A DNA stretch of 64,000 nt from Eustoma russellianum. Its lineage: Eukaryota > Streptophyta > Magnoliopsida > Gentianales > Gentianaceae. Below, one piece after another: positions 54,056 through 64,000 of the stretch. The stretch lies in contig AP025043.1 in NCBI GenBank assembly GCA_036186865.1, forward strand, positions 28,037,813-28,101,812. Direction: 5' to 3'. Every line of letters starts with the position of its first letter. Position 1 is the stretch's first letter. The notes under the pieces are model-generated. The model made no database searches. It saw only the letters and a list, made by a program, of their open reading frames with translations, and was not told the DNA's origin. Both the position numbers and the translations under genes were made by a program.

Positions 54056-55351
54056 TTATCTTTGAAGAAAGAATAAGGTGTGTACACGCTTTCTAAAATG
54101 TTTAGGATGTATTAACAATATGATAACAAAAATTTTAGAACACATACATTCTAACAGATAAAACAACATCCAAAAAGCATATTGCAACATGTTAACACTA
54201 AATGTACAAATCTTACAGACATGTGCAATATTTAGACAAGATGTATCAATTGAGATGACAACAGGCAGACATTCAACAAGATGAGATGAAATAGATATTT
54301 CAGAAATAGAATCTTCATCTATACTAAATATGTCATTCAATTCATTAACTAGTTCATCCAAGGATTTATGTTCATTTGTAGCTGAATCTACTTCAATAAT
54401 GACATCATCATCAAGCTCTACATCAAGTAGACAATCTAGTTCAGCTAACATCAAATCATAAGAATATAGTTTATCAATGTCATTCTCAACAGAATTACTT
54501 ACATCAATGTCATCAATGAAATGTACATGATGTAATTCAGATTGTAACCCAGAAACAAGCATCTCAGTAGAATGCAGATCATGCACAGGGATTTCATTTA
54601 TATGCATGGCACAATGTAAATCATTTTCAGACAAAGTGTTATCACAATTAACATCATCTATAAGCAAACGACTAACACTTTGGAAATCACCAACAGATTC
54701 AAGTGAAGGGTCTTCTTCAGACAGTACACAAGGTTGAACATGCAATTCAGATAAAGGAGTTCCAGTTTCAGGCATGTTGGGGCTAATTTCATACAAACCA
54801 TCATTCACAGAAATGTCAGATTGCAAGTCTTTGTTCTTTTCAGATTCTATCAATACTTGCACCATGTTTCTAAGTTGAAGCAATGCATTTTCAATATTAT
54901 CCATAGTCTGACTCAAATTGCTTAACTTAACTGGATTTGGTTTGTCATTTTCAGAATCACAAGAATTCAGTTCATACCCATAGTTTTGATTAACTTGCCA
55001 TGGGATTAGGTTTGATTTAACAATCTTTGCCTTTTTATACATGTCATAAAGTGATGAGAATTTTTCAGACAACATGCAATCAGCGATCTCTTTATCTAAT
55101 CCAGCAAAGAACCTAATCATGCTTAATTCCTCATGTTCTTCAACATAAGCATAGTACAAATCATCAAGCATTTCATTGTAATATGCACTAACGTCTTTAT
55201 TTCACTGAGAAAGAGTTTGATATCTAGGAGTTTTACATTCCCAATATCCAACCCATAATCCATTCTTACGACCAAAGGAGTTCATACGTTTTTCTAGTTC
55301 ATCATAGTCTCTCCTATGGCATTCAACTCCCCAAATGGTTTTTAGAATCAT
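54056..55351 (-). pseudogene. N-b derived Gag-like ORF (one nonsense codon)
   Basis: Minus-strand counterpart of 47740-49036, exactly 432 codons including the stop, from ATG 55351 (MILKTIWGVECHRR). A TGA at 55204-55202 replaces the Cys codon (TGC) of N-a in LPQCNKD. From Met 55171 the frame is open for 371 codons through the capsid-like part (MIRFFAGLDKEIADC), the acidic half and the hydrophobic end. The lesion differs from that of N-a, so a common active ancestor had a full-length gene. I count about 17 residue differences between the two copies over about 400 aligned residues. It has no zinc knuckle and no enzyme motif. Confidence 0.85.
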
Positions 55352-57156
55352 GTTTAATCAAAACAATCAACCAAGATGGTAAAACAATGAGATAAATAAG
55401 TCAGAATACAAGCAAGTAAGATCAAACTATAACTTTAACAAAACGTAAATTTCTACTTCAAATTGACAATTGAATAAACAACAATCTTGGACTATCTAAG
55501 ATTCAAAGAAAAATAGAAGTCAATTGATGTTTTTGGCTGAATCAAAGAAAGCTAAGGGTTTGTACAGAACAATCCTTTAACTTACTTTAAACTTTAATGC
55601 TCATTCAATTGTAAATAAAGTGAAAGACAGTACATACACACAAGTGTTCAACAAGGGTTTGTTCGAGGAACCTTTTACAACAGTCAACACTTTGGTGTAG
55701 GTATTTGCTTTTGGTTTTGCACAATTCACCTTTTGTGAACTTTGGATGGCTATATCTCACTTCTTGTGCAAATCACTCATACGTCTTGTCTCTTGCTTTT
55801 TGACGTTAAAAATGACTTTTCTCTCAGTTTCTTTCACAAACAAGCCTAATTATTTTCCTTTGGATTGGCTTTGTCTGTTTTGTGAGTCTACTGCTCACTT
55901 GCCTTTGTGAGACATTGCTCACGGCTTCTTTTTCTTTGGTTTTACTTGCACAAGTTTTGGTGCGGCTTTTGTGAAACGTTCTTTGAACAACACGGAAGAA
56001 CACTAATGATATGAAAACTCTTTCACAAATTTAACAACCAAATATAGATGAAAGTTCAATGCAAGTTGAAGAAGTGTAAAGACAACAAGATGATAACAGG
56101 GTCGGCAATTTAACAGTGTAGGGATAAATATAGGCAAAGTGATCCTAAGTAAGAACTTAAGTCCAATAAAGTCTTTAAACAATTGAATCAATCCCAAGTA
56201 AAGATAAACGTAAAGCCAACGTTAAAATTTGAAATCAAATCTTGTTTCTTACAAATTTACTTCACTTTTAACAAATCTCAAGTCAATAATATTTCAATTA
56301 AAAGATTCAATCAAGTTTGTACCAAACAATGACTTAAGGTGTAACGGGGGTGGTGAAATCAAATTCAACAAGTTTAAACAAATAGCATTCAAAGATTTAA
56401 TCAAGTTTAAACTAAATTGTTTCGGCTTTTTTTTGATTTATCTATTCTACTTGTTTTTGTTTTGGTTTTCGTTTGTATGATGCAATCAGTTTCTAAGCTA
56501 GATGATACTAGATGCAAGTGTTTATGTATTCAACACAACAAACGTGTATCAACTAGAGACTAGGCAGCATACATAGGTAACTAAAACTACTTGTTTTGTT
56601 CTTTAGTTTTCATATTTATTGAAGTAAACTAAACAACCAACTATACCTTTAAACTATGTTGTAAACTAGTCTAACTAAGCTAAATAAGGCAGCAACTAAA
56701 ATGTCTAAAACAGATTGCACACAACTACTAAAACAGAATTTTAACAACTTGATTACAAACTAAACTATCAACCAATCTATTTTTGTGTTCAAGTTTTCCG
56801 TTTTAAGGAATCACTAAACTACCGTTTAAACTTCTGGATTAGGACCTAATGAACATTTTCTAAGCTAGATTGAACTAGAACAACAAGTTTTACACACGGT
56901 TTTAATCTAAACTACACAAAGAGATTCTAACAACACTTAGGTATAGTCTAAGTTCTTTTTGTGGTGTTTTCGGTTTTGCTACTTAAACTAACTTACCAAA
57001 CTATTGTAAACTATCTAATAAACACTTTAAAACATAAAGTAACTATCTAAATTAACAGATTCTAAAGGGACATAAAAACAGTTTACTACGCGGTTTGGGC
57101 AGCATCATATATATGCAAGTTTAAACAATGTAAACATGAATAGAAGACTAACCAAC
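55352..57156 (-). other. N-b 5' leader
   Basis: A 1.8-kb non-coding leader homologous to 45974-47739, with the PBS-proximal 750 bp nearly identical to 51394-52142. No other feature seen. Confidence 0.75.
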
Positions 57157-57168
57157 GCTCTGATACCA
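57157..57168 (-). promoter_or_regulatory. Primer binding site of N-b
   Basis: The minus strand reads TGGTATCAGAGC, two bases from the LTR end at 57171. Confidence 0.87.
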
Positions 57169-57170
57169 AT

Positions 57171-57247
57171 TGATGAGCCAAACGAAGGCTAGAAAAACGT
57201 TCCAAGGACTTTGTCTCCTATTCCAAATTTATTTGAACCTCAGCTAT
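57171..57247 (-). repeat. N-b 5' LTR end, split by I-c
   Basis: TGATGAGCCAAACGAAGG...CCTCAGCTAT (complement of the LTR 3' end), then the family I LTR end TGATGCG begins. The rest should lie beyond the right end of the window. Confidence 0.85.
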
Positions 57248-58577
57248 TGATGCGTGCAACTCGTGGGCTCCAACAATTCCACCTTCCAAACGTCCTTCAC
57301 AAAGGGTTAGGCACAAAGAAGTAAACTTCCCCTTGCTTCTTTAGTGATCCAACGTGTGGACAACGAGCAAGACCAACACTATAAGATGGTCATTGATCAG
57401 GCAAACCAAGATGGCCCTCCTGGACGGCACCTTTTAGCAATGGCAATACCTTCAAAATGCTCAACTTTGAAGGATCTTAACTTAGGTTTTTAATGCAAAA
57501 CCAAGAAAACAAAGTATCACTCAAAGTGAAGAAAATATCAAGAATTGTTATTCATCGAAAGGTGAGATTACAACCAGCCAAAGGGGTCTATTTATAGGCC
57601 TAAGAAACGTCCCCCTTTAGCTTGAAATGGCTAGAGATAATTCAAAATAAAGCTATCTAACAAATGTTTAAATTTGAACTTTGCTTGAAAATTAAAACTA
57701 AGATAATTCTAGGTAAAACTTGAAATGCTTGCAAGATGTTATCTTCAATGAATCTGGTCATGTTTATGGCGTCTTGGAGGAGTTGTTGAGGATTAGTATG
57801 CGCTTGGATTTGAGTTCACAAGATGGTTGAAGTTTGAATTCAAGTGGAGTTTGAATTTGACTTCAATCTTGAATTCAATTTTGCATTGTGATCTTGTCTT
57901 CCTTATTCTTCAAAAATGGCGTGTGATCCCATCTTCCTTATTCAAAAATGGCGTGTAGGACCTAGAGATGATGGCTGAATCCTTTTTGAAATGTAAGCCT
58001 CAAATTTGAAACTTGAATTCAAATTATGGTTGAATTTGAATTCAAGTTTATCTTCAAGTTCAAATTCAAGTAAGATGTCATCCTTCAATTTAAAGTGGCC
58101 GCCCCCTTGTGATATGTTGGAGATGATGTTTGATTTCAATTTGATCAAGAGACTCTATCTTGGACACCTTTGAATTTGTCTTAGCGTAGACAAACATTCT
58201 CTTCAAACATTCTCTTGAAACATTCTTTTGAAACATTCTCTTGAAACATTCTCTTGAAACATTCTCTTCAAACATTCTCTAGAAACATTCTCTTCAAACA
58301 TTCCATGTACCTAATTTACCTACAAAGCAAATACATAAAACTAATATCACACGACACAAGATAAAATTCAAAAAACAAGAATGTAGACGTGCATGTGATA
58401 CATGCTCAAGTTGAAGGTTCAATGAAATGAACCCAAGGAGTCTTAGGCTCATCTTGAACATGCTTGTACAAGAAGGTGGCAACTTGATGACAAAGTTCCC
58501 TTGCCCTCCTTCTTGTTATAGGACCTTTGACCTCTTGATGGGGCCCTTGATCCTCATCGGACCCTTGATCCTCATCA
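57248..58577 (-). repeat. I-c 3' LTR (1330 bp)
   Basis: On the minus strand it runs from TGATGAGGATC (58577) to GCACGCATCA (57248). It contains the 13-bp array (58192-58305), the TATA box (complement of 57589-57596) and one copy of the 44-bp unit that is doubled in I-b. Confidence 0.92.
58192..58305 (-). repeat. 13-bp tandem array in I-c LTR
   Basis: About 8-9 units, complement of the I-a array (AATGTTTCAAGAG-like), with small variants such as AATGTTTCTAGAG. Confidence 0.88.
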
Positions 58578-61500
58578 ATCCCCCCTCCTCAAAAGGATTC
58601 GTCCTCGAATCAAAAAGGTCATCGTTGAAAGGGGTGAGATCAGCAACATTAAAAGTAGGTGAAACTGAACCATACCTGTCGGGAAGATCGAGGATGTAGG
58701 CATTGTCACCTATGCGTTTCAATACTTTAAAGGGTCCATCTCCTCGAGGCAACAATTTTGATTTTCGTTCATTGGGAAATCTTTCCTTGCGCAAATGTAA
58801 CCAAACTAAATCTCCAGGTTTAAACACAACTCTTTTCCGATGTTTGTTAGCTCGTCTTTCATAAGCTTTGTTTTTCTTTTCAAGTTGCGTTTTAACTTGT
58901 TCATGCAGTTTCTTTATGTTGTCCGCTTTTTGTTTACCATCAAGACTAGAACGTTCATGCACGGGAATAGGAATCAAATCGATGGGAGACAAGGGGTTAA
59001 AGCCATACACGATTTCAAATGGACTATGCAAAGTACCGTGATGGACACTCCTATTATATGCAAATTCGATATATGGCAAACAATCTTCCCAATGTTTAAT
59101 GTGTTTTTGCAAAATGGCACGCAAAAGTTGAGAAAGAGTACGATTAACGACTTCAGTTTGTCCATCAGTTTGTGGATGCGCGGTGGTGGAAAACAACAAT
59201 TGTGTACCAAGTTTAGCCCACAAAACACGCCAAAAATGACTCAAAAATTTCGTATCTCTATCACTTACAATTGTACGTGGCATGCCATGCAATCTAACAA
59301 TTTCTTTGAAGAACAAATCAGCAACATGTGTGGCATCATCAACTTTCCTACATGCAATGAAATGTGCCATTTTTGAAAATCGATCAACCACAACATAAAT
59401 GCTATCGCGTCCTCCCCGAGACCTAGGAAGTCCTAAAACAAAGTCCATAGAAATGTCAATCCAAGGGGAATCAGGGACGGGTAAAGGCGTGTAAAGGCCA
59501 TGTGGTTGGGATTTGGATTTGGCTTGTTTGCTAGTGATGCAATTACCACACAACCTCTCAACGTCTACTCTCATGTGGGGCCAATAGAAATGTTCTTTAA
59601 GAGTCTCAAGGGTTTTGAACACTCCGAAATGACCCATTAAACCTCCCCCATGGGCTTCTCTAGTCAATGCTTCGCGTAGGGATGATTGGGGAACGCACAA
59701 TTTTTGTTCTTTGAAAAGATAACCCTCGTGTATGTAAAATTTCCCAAATGGTGCTCCTTTACATGCCTCGAAAATGGTGCCAAAGTCATGGTCATTGGGG
59801 TACAAGTCCTTAAGTGATTCAAATCCTAAGAAGCGGGAAGATAATGTAGTCACTAACGTGTATCTCCTAGAGAGGGCATCGGCAACTATATTATCCTTTC
59901 CTTGTTTGTACTTAATCACGTAAGGGAATTGTTCTATGAACTCTACCCGTTTGGCATGTCTTTTGTTCAACTTTCCTTGCCCTTTAAGATACTTAAGGCT
60001 TTCGTGGTCAGTGTGGATCACAAACTCTTTAGGTTGAAGGTAGTGTTGCCAAGTTTGTAGGGATCTCACAAGGGCATAAAGTTCCTTATCATAGGTAGAG
60101 TAATTCGATGCTGCTCCTTTCAACTTTTCACTAAAGTAGGCTATGGGTTTCTTACTTTGGGTCAAAACTGCGCCTATACCCACTCCACTTGCATCACACT
60201 CGATCTCAAAGGTCTCGTCAAAATTTGGTAGTCTAAGTATGGGTGCAGTGGTCAGCCTACGTTTGAGTTCATCAAATGCCTGTTGTTGTGGCTCTTCCCA
60301 CCTAAAAGGCACATCTTTTTTTACAATTTCGTTTAGGGGTGCAGCTATGGAGGAAAAATCTTTGACAAAGCGTCTATAAAAGCTTGCTAATCCATGAAAA
60401 CTGCGAACTTCCCCTACATTCTTAAGTATAGGCCACTCCACAATTGACCTAACCTTTTCCTCATCCATCTCTACTCCCTCAGCCGAAATGACAAAGCCTA
60501 GAAAAACTACGCGTTCTAAACAGAAAGAGCACTTCTTAAAGTTGGCGTAAAGTTGTTCTTGCTTAAGCTTTTCAAAAACGGCTCTAATGTGGTCAAGATG
60601 ATCTTCTATGGTGTGGGAATAGATTAGGATATCATCGAAATAGACAACGACAAAGCGTCCTATGAACGCACGTAAGACTTCATTCATTAGCCTCATAAAG
60701 GTACTAGGGGCGTTGGTGAGCCCGAAGGGCATCACTAACCACTCATAGAGCCCAAACTTGGTTTTGAATGCAGTCTTCCATTCGTCCCCTTCTCTAATGC
60801 GTACCTGGAAGTACCCTTGCTTAAGGTCGATTTTGGTGAAGAATTTGGATTCGTGCAACATGTCTAACATATCGTCTAGCCTAGGTATGGGGTACCTATA
60901 CTTGACGGTAATCTTGTTTATGGCTCGGCAATCGGTACACATTCTCCACGTTCCATCCTTTTTGGGTACTAAAATGACGGGGACGGCAGATGGGCTCAGA
61001 CTCTCTCGGATTTGACCACTAGCTAGGAGCTCCTCTACTTGCCTTTGAATTTCTTTGGTTTCTTCGGGGTTTGCTCGATAGGCTGGGCGATTGGGTAACA
61101 CGGCTCCTGGGACAAAGTCGATTTGGTGTTCTATCCCTCTAATGGGTGGTAATCCGGATGGTGGTTCGGAAGGAAATAGAACTTCATATTATTGGATAAG
61201 GGACGCAACTGAGGTAGGTAAGTTTGGTGGGAGTTCTTCAAGGGCAAGTTGACACGACTTTGGGATGATGATGAAGACAGTTTGGTTGTTATAAAGTGCA
61301 CGTGTAACCTCTCTTTTCTTTGCGAAATACCCACACTTCTTTTTGGACTCGTTGACACTTAGGGGCACTACCTCTTTTCCCTTGCTCTCATTTTTTTTGT
61401 TCTCACTTTTCATACACTCCACGAATTTTCTCTCGGCTTCTCTTTCCTTAGGATCGGCTCTAGACTTGGACATGCGTTGGTGATCCTCGTGGACTTTGTG

Positions 61501-63291
61501 TGGTGGGAGTGCATGCAGTTTATACAATTTGCCATTCAATTTGAAAGAATAACGATTCAAATAACCATCATATGTCACATGTCTATCAAATTGCCATGGC
61601 CTACCAAGTAAGATATGACTAGCATGCATTGGTGCGACATCACATAAAACATCATCTTTGTAACTGCCAATGCTAAGAGAAATCAAAACTTGTTTACTTA
61701 CGCTAACTTCACCGCAGTCATTTAGCCATGCAAGGTTGTAAGGATGCGGGTGATTAGTCATAGGCAAATTCAGTTTTCTTACTAATTCGATGCTAGCCAC
61801 ATTCGCACAAGAACCGGAATCAATGATCATGGTGCACACTTTACCATTTATCATGCAATGAATATGGAAAATGTTTTCTCTATGTTGTTCGTGATCATCT
61901 AATTTCGGATATGCATTTAAAGCTCTACGCACAACAAGAAACTCCTTAGTGTCAAAATCATCTAATGTGCCTAGATCCTCTTCAGGTTCAATTTCATTAT
62001 CATGCTCAGACTCGTTTTCATGCTCGGACTCGGACACATATTCGTTTGTCTCTTCAATTAACATGATTCTTTTCGAATTAGGACATTCTTTTCCTATGTG
62101 ACCACGTCCTTGACATTTATAGCATTTAATGTCTCTAAACCTGTTTGAATGATCCGAAGAATTGCCGGTAGGAGCCTTTTGTTGGGTGCATTCATCTCTC
62201 TGTTGTGTGGATTGCACACGATTGTCCATCCTTTGTGATGCTCCTTGGTCACGCGTTTGGCCTCTTGTAGGCCGTGAACTTCCTGCTCCTGAAGGATTGC
62301 TGTGAAATCTTGATGAAGATTGATTAGTACGATAATTGGAATTGAAATTAGAGGAGTTACGTACCTTTAATTGTGCTTCAATCTTCTCAGCCATATGGAC
62401 CATGGTTGTGAGGTCGAGGTAAGGTTGAAGGTCAACCCTTTGCGCAATCTCCCTGTTTAAACCATGTAAGAATCGAGCCTTGGTGGCTTCTTCAGGTTCC
62501 TGCAAGTTAGACCTCTCCAACAAAATTTCTAACTCTTTATAATACTCGTCTACACTTTTGGAACCTTGTCGTAAGTTATGCAAACTCGTGAAAATAGAAC
62601 TCTCATAATTGTTTGGAATAAAACGTTGACGCATTTCAAACTTCATTTCTTCCCAAGTGGCGATTGGGGGTTGTCTCGTCTTAGTTCTATTTCGACACAA
62701 ATTCGTCCACCAATTAAGTGCATAACCAGAAAATTCAATGGAAGCATACCTCACTTTTTGCAATTCACTATAATTGGTACAAGAAAAGATCAAATCCACT
62801 TTCGTTTCCCATTCTAAATATTCCTCCGCATTACTTTTACCATAAAACGTGGGAATACTTATTTTGGTTTTGAGAAAATCGTCATCTTGTGGGAAAAGGG
62901 GATTTTGGCGTCTTTGGTAACCACGAGGATGGTGGTCATCAAAGTCATAATCATCATGCTCAAAGGGAATGTAATCATCATTGTACCTTCTTGGAGCTTA
63001 CCTTCTTGCTTGTGTAGGAGGAGCAAACCGTCTCGCTTCGGTGTGTGGGGGTCGAATGTTATCGTCCTCAACTTCTTCCGGAGGATGGCGCCTTGGTTGT
63101 GGTGGTGGAACGGCCCTGCTTGTTCCTTGGCCATCACTTGTTTTGTAGCTTCGCTCCACGTCTTCCAAGCGATGCTTAATTATCTCATTGTCGTGCATGA
63201 GTTTCTTAAGCATCTCCAGCATTTGTTGTTGAGTATTGTCAACAGTTTCGGCTGCTTTAGACTTGCTAGATGCGGAATTGCTGCTGGCCAT
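58516..63291 (-). pseudogene. gag-pol: I-c gag-pol polyprotein (two nonsense codons)
   Basis: One minus-strand frame from ATG 63291 (MASSNSASSKSK) to 58516. Nonsense codons: TAA at about 63000-62998 (Tyr in I-a, ARR-Y-APRR) and TAA at 61191-61189 (Glu in IQEYEVLF). Gag: coiled-coil-like start, capsid core, CCHC knuckle CYKCQGRGHIGKEC. Protease: IIDSGSCANVAS. RT: TKIDLKQGYFQ, YFDDILIYSH. RNase H: ECDASGVGIGAVL, ADALSRRY. Integrase: NCITSKQ, in which the last zinc-binding Cys of CITCKQ is Ser, then DISMDF, SDRDTKF, TDGQTEVVNR and RGDGPFKVLKRIG. At the PPT the G-run is one shorter than in I-a, so the frame ends with LMRIKGP...KRSKVL and misses the LTR-encoded tail, which remains open in the LTR to 58406. 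Confidence 0.93.
58578..58611 (-). promoter_or_regulatory. PPT and pre-PPT hairpin of I-c
   Basis: The minus strand has a perfect GATTCGAGGACGAATC (58611-58596), then GAGGAGGGGGGAT. The G-run after GAGGA is six. Confidence 0.8.
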
Positions 63292-64000
63292 TGTACCTAA
63301 GGAATTGAACGAAAACAAAGGAAAAAAAAGAAAGAAGCAAACTAACACAAAGACAAACAAACGTTAAGGGATTAGTAAAAAAAAATAAGCTATGGACACT
63401 CCGATTTCGACTCTTTCCACCCTCTTACCACTTTGGTTCTTGGATAACCTGAAATTAAGAAGTCTCAAAGTGATCAATAAGGAAGTGTATTGCCAAGGCT
63501 TCTTTAAACCACAATGTTCTCCGCTTGTTTCTTCCTTTTTGCTTTCAAGTTGCACCAATTAGTATCAAAGTAGAATCAATTGAAATGAATTCAAACTTGA
63601 ACTTTCTACTAAGATTCAAAGAAAATAAGCAACCAAAGTTGATGTATAAGGCTGAACCAAAGATGAACTAAGGGTTGCCGTGGGCAATCTTTAGTTAATT
63701 TTGATTCTATGCACTTACTATCAACAAAATGGTTCAATTCATGCAACAATCGAGCAACCAAATGTGTGATTGGCTCAAGAAGATCAAGAGTTGGAGAATT
63801 GGGTATAGTGGGCGGCAATGTGGGGTAATGTGGTATCCAAGGTTTGCAAGTCGTACCAAAAAATTTTGCACGCAATGCACAAACGTTTTGCCCGTTTTCT
63901 TTGCTCTTGTTCTTTTTGTTTTTCTTTTTCTTCCTTGCTATTTCAATTGAGCAAGATTCAGATTCTCCTTTTTTTTTGACTAAGGGCAGAATTGGAATTT
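63292..64000 (-). other. I-c 5' leader, partial
   Basis: Non-coding leader matching 21669-22380 of I-b, with T-rich runs near 63900-63980. The PBS and 5' LTR should lie to the right of the window. No other feature seen. Confidence 0.75.

Larger units (their letters stand above)
53613..57247 (-). mobile_element. Non-autonomous element N-b, 3' LTR truncated, 5' LTR interrupted by I-c
   Basis: Minus-strand relative of N-a: the first 291 bp of the 3' LTR (53613-53903), PPT, Gag-like ORF, leader, PBS and the last 77 bp of the 5' LTR (57171-57247), which is cut by I-c. The visible 5' LTR end (AACCTCAGCTAT) is closer to family II LTRs than to N-a. Confidence 0.88.
57248..64000 (-). mobile_element. 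Family I element I-c, 5' end off window
   Basis: Minus-strand element with 3' LTR 57248-58577, gag-pol 58516-63291 and a leader to the window edge. It is the least damaged family I copy seen: gag, protease and pol are in one frame with two nonsense codons. Left flank is CTAT/GCTAT; the target-site partner is outside. Confidence 0.92.

Noticed and set aside
54056..55171. Host gene for an acidic membrane-anchored protein
   Set aside because: It sits between a PBS/leader and a PPT/LTR, has a second copy in N-a with the same context, and its first half resembles retrotransposon capsid.

Overview
This window looks like land-plant nuclear DNA made almost entirely of nested and rearranged Ty3/gypsy LTR retrotransposons. 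I see no host gene, no rRNA or tRNA gene, and nothing prokaryotic. Evidence for a plant: chromovirus-type gag-pol polyproteins (CCHC zinc knuckle, DSG protease, YFDD reverse transcriptase, RNase H, HHCC/DDE integrase, GPY/F-like module), LTRs of 1.2-1.5 kb ending TGATG...CATCA, and primer binding sites reading TGGTATCAGAGC (plant initiator-Met tRNA). The species cannot be named. In all three coding families the pol frame runs past the polypurine tract (PPT) into the 3' LTR and can encode a conserved tail (GPxTRxxAxxL...FLY). From memory this resembles the CRM (centromeric) clade, so a centromeric or pericentromeric origin is a hypothesis.

Four lineages are named here. Family I: I-a (1-6291, +), I-b (15450-26210, mostly -), I-c (57248-64000, -, runs off the window). 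Family II: II-a (6292-11732, +), II-b (39651-51102, -), II-c (28843-33170, -). Family III: III-a (11733-15449 plus 26211-28833, +), III-b (35934-39650, -). Non-autonomous family N, with a derived Gag-like ORF and no pol: N-a (44664-50483, +, complete with target-site duplication) and N-b (53613-57247, -, truncated).

Nesting, left to right: I-a sits in the gag of II-a; II-a sits in the 5' leader of III-a; the I-b composite sits in the pol of III-a between ACAAA target-site duplications. III-a ends near 28833. II-c follows in minus orientation and is cut in its protease region at 33170. Then come two copies of a 2357-bp tandem unit (406-bp family I LTR fragment plus a III/II chimeric pol). Next is an inverted copy of the II-in-III nest (35528 to about 51102), whose gag is split by N-a. 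The right side holds a recombined LTR/leader remnant (51103-53612), N-b, and I-c inserted in the 5' LTR of N-b.

Most unusual points: (1) I-b is bounded by a perfect target-site duplication but both termini are U5 ends, because its right LTR is an inverted pair with 1.36-kb arms; (2) a 9.56-kb inverted duplication carries the nested elements plus 406 bp of the I-b LTR; (3) unequal recombination between family II and III RT genes made a tandem chimera; (4) a 6-bp-stem hairpin lies just upstream of the PPT in every family, including family N where it is non-coding; (5) family N shares its LTR 3' part, PBS and PPT with family II but carries only an acidic Gag-like ORF with a hydrophobic tail. All coding regions seen carry lesions or are incomplete, so they are listed as pseudogenes.
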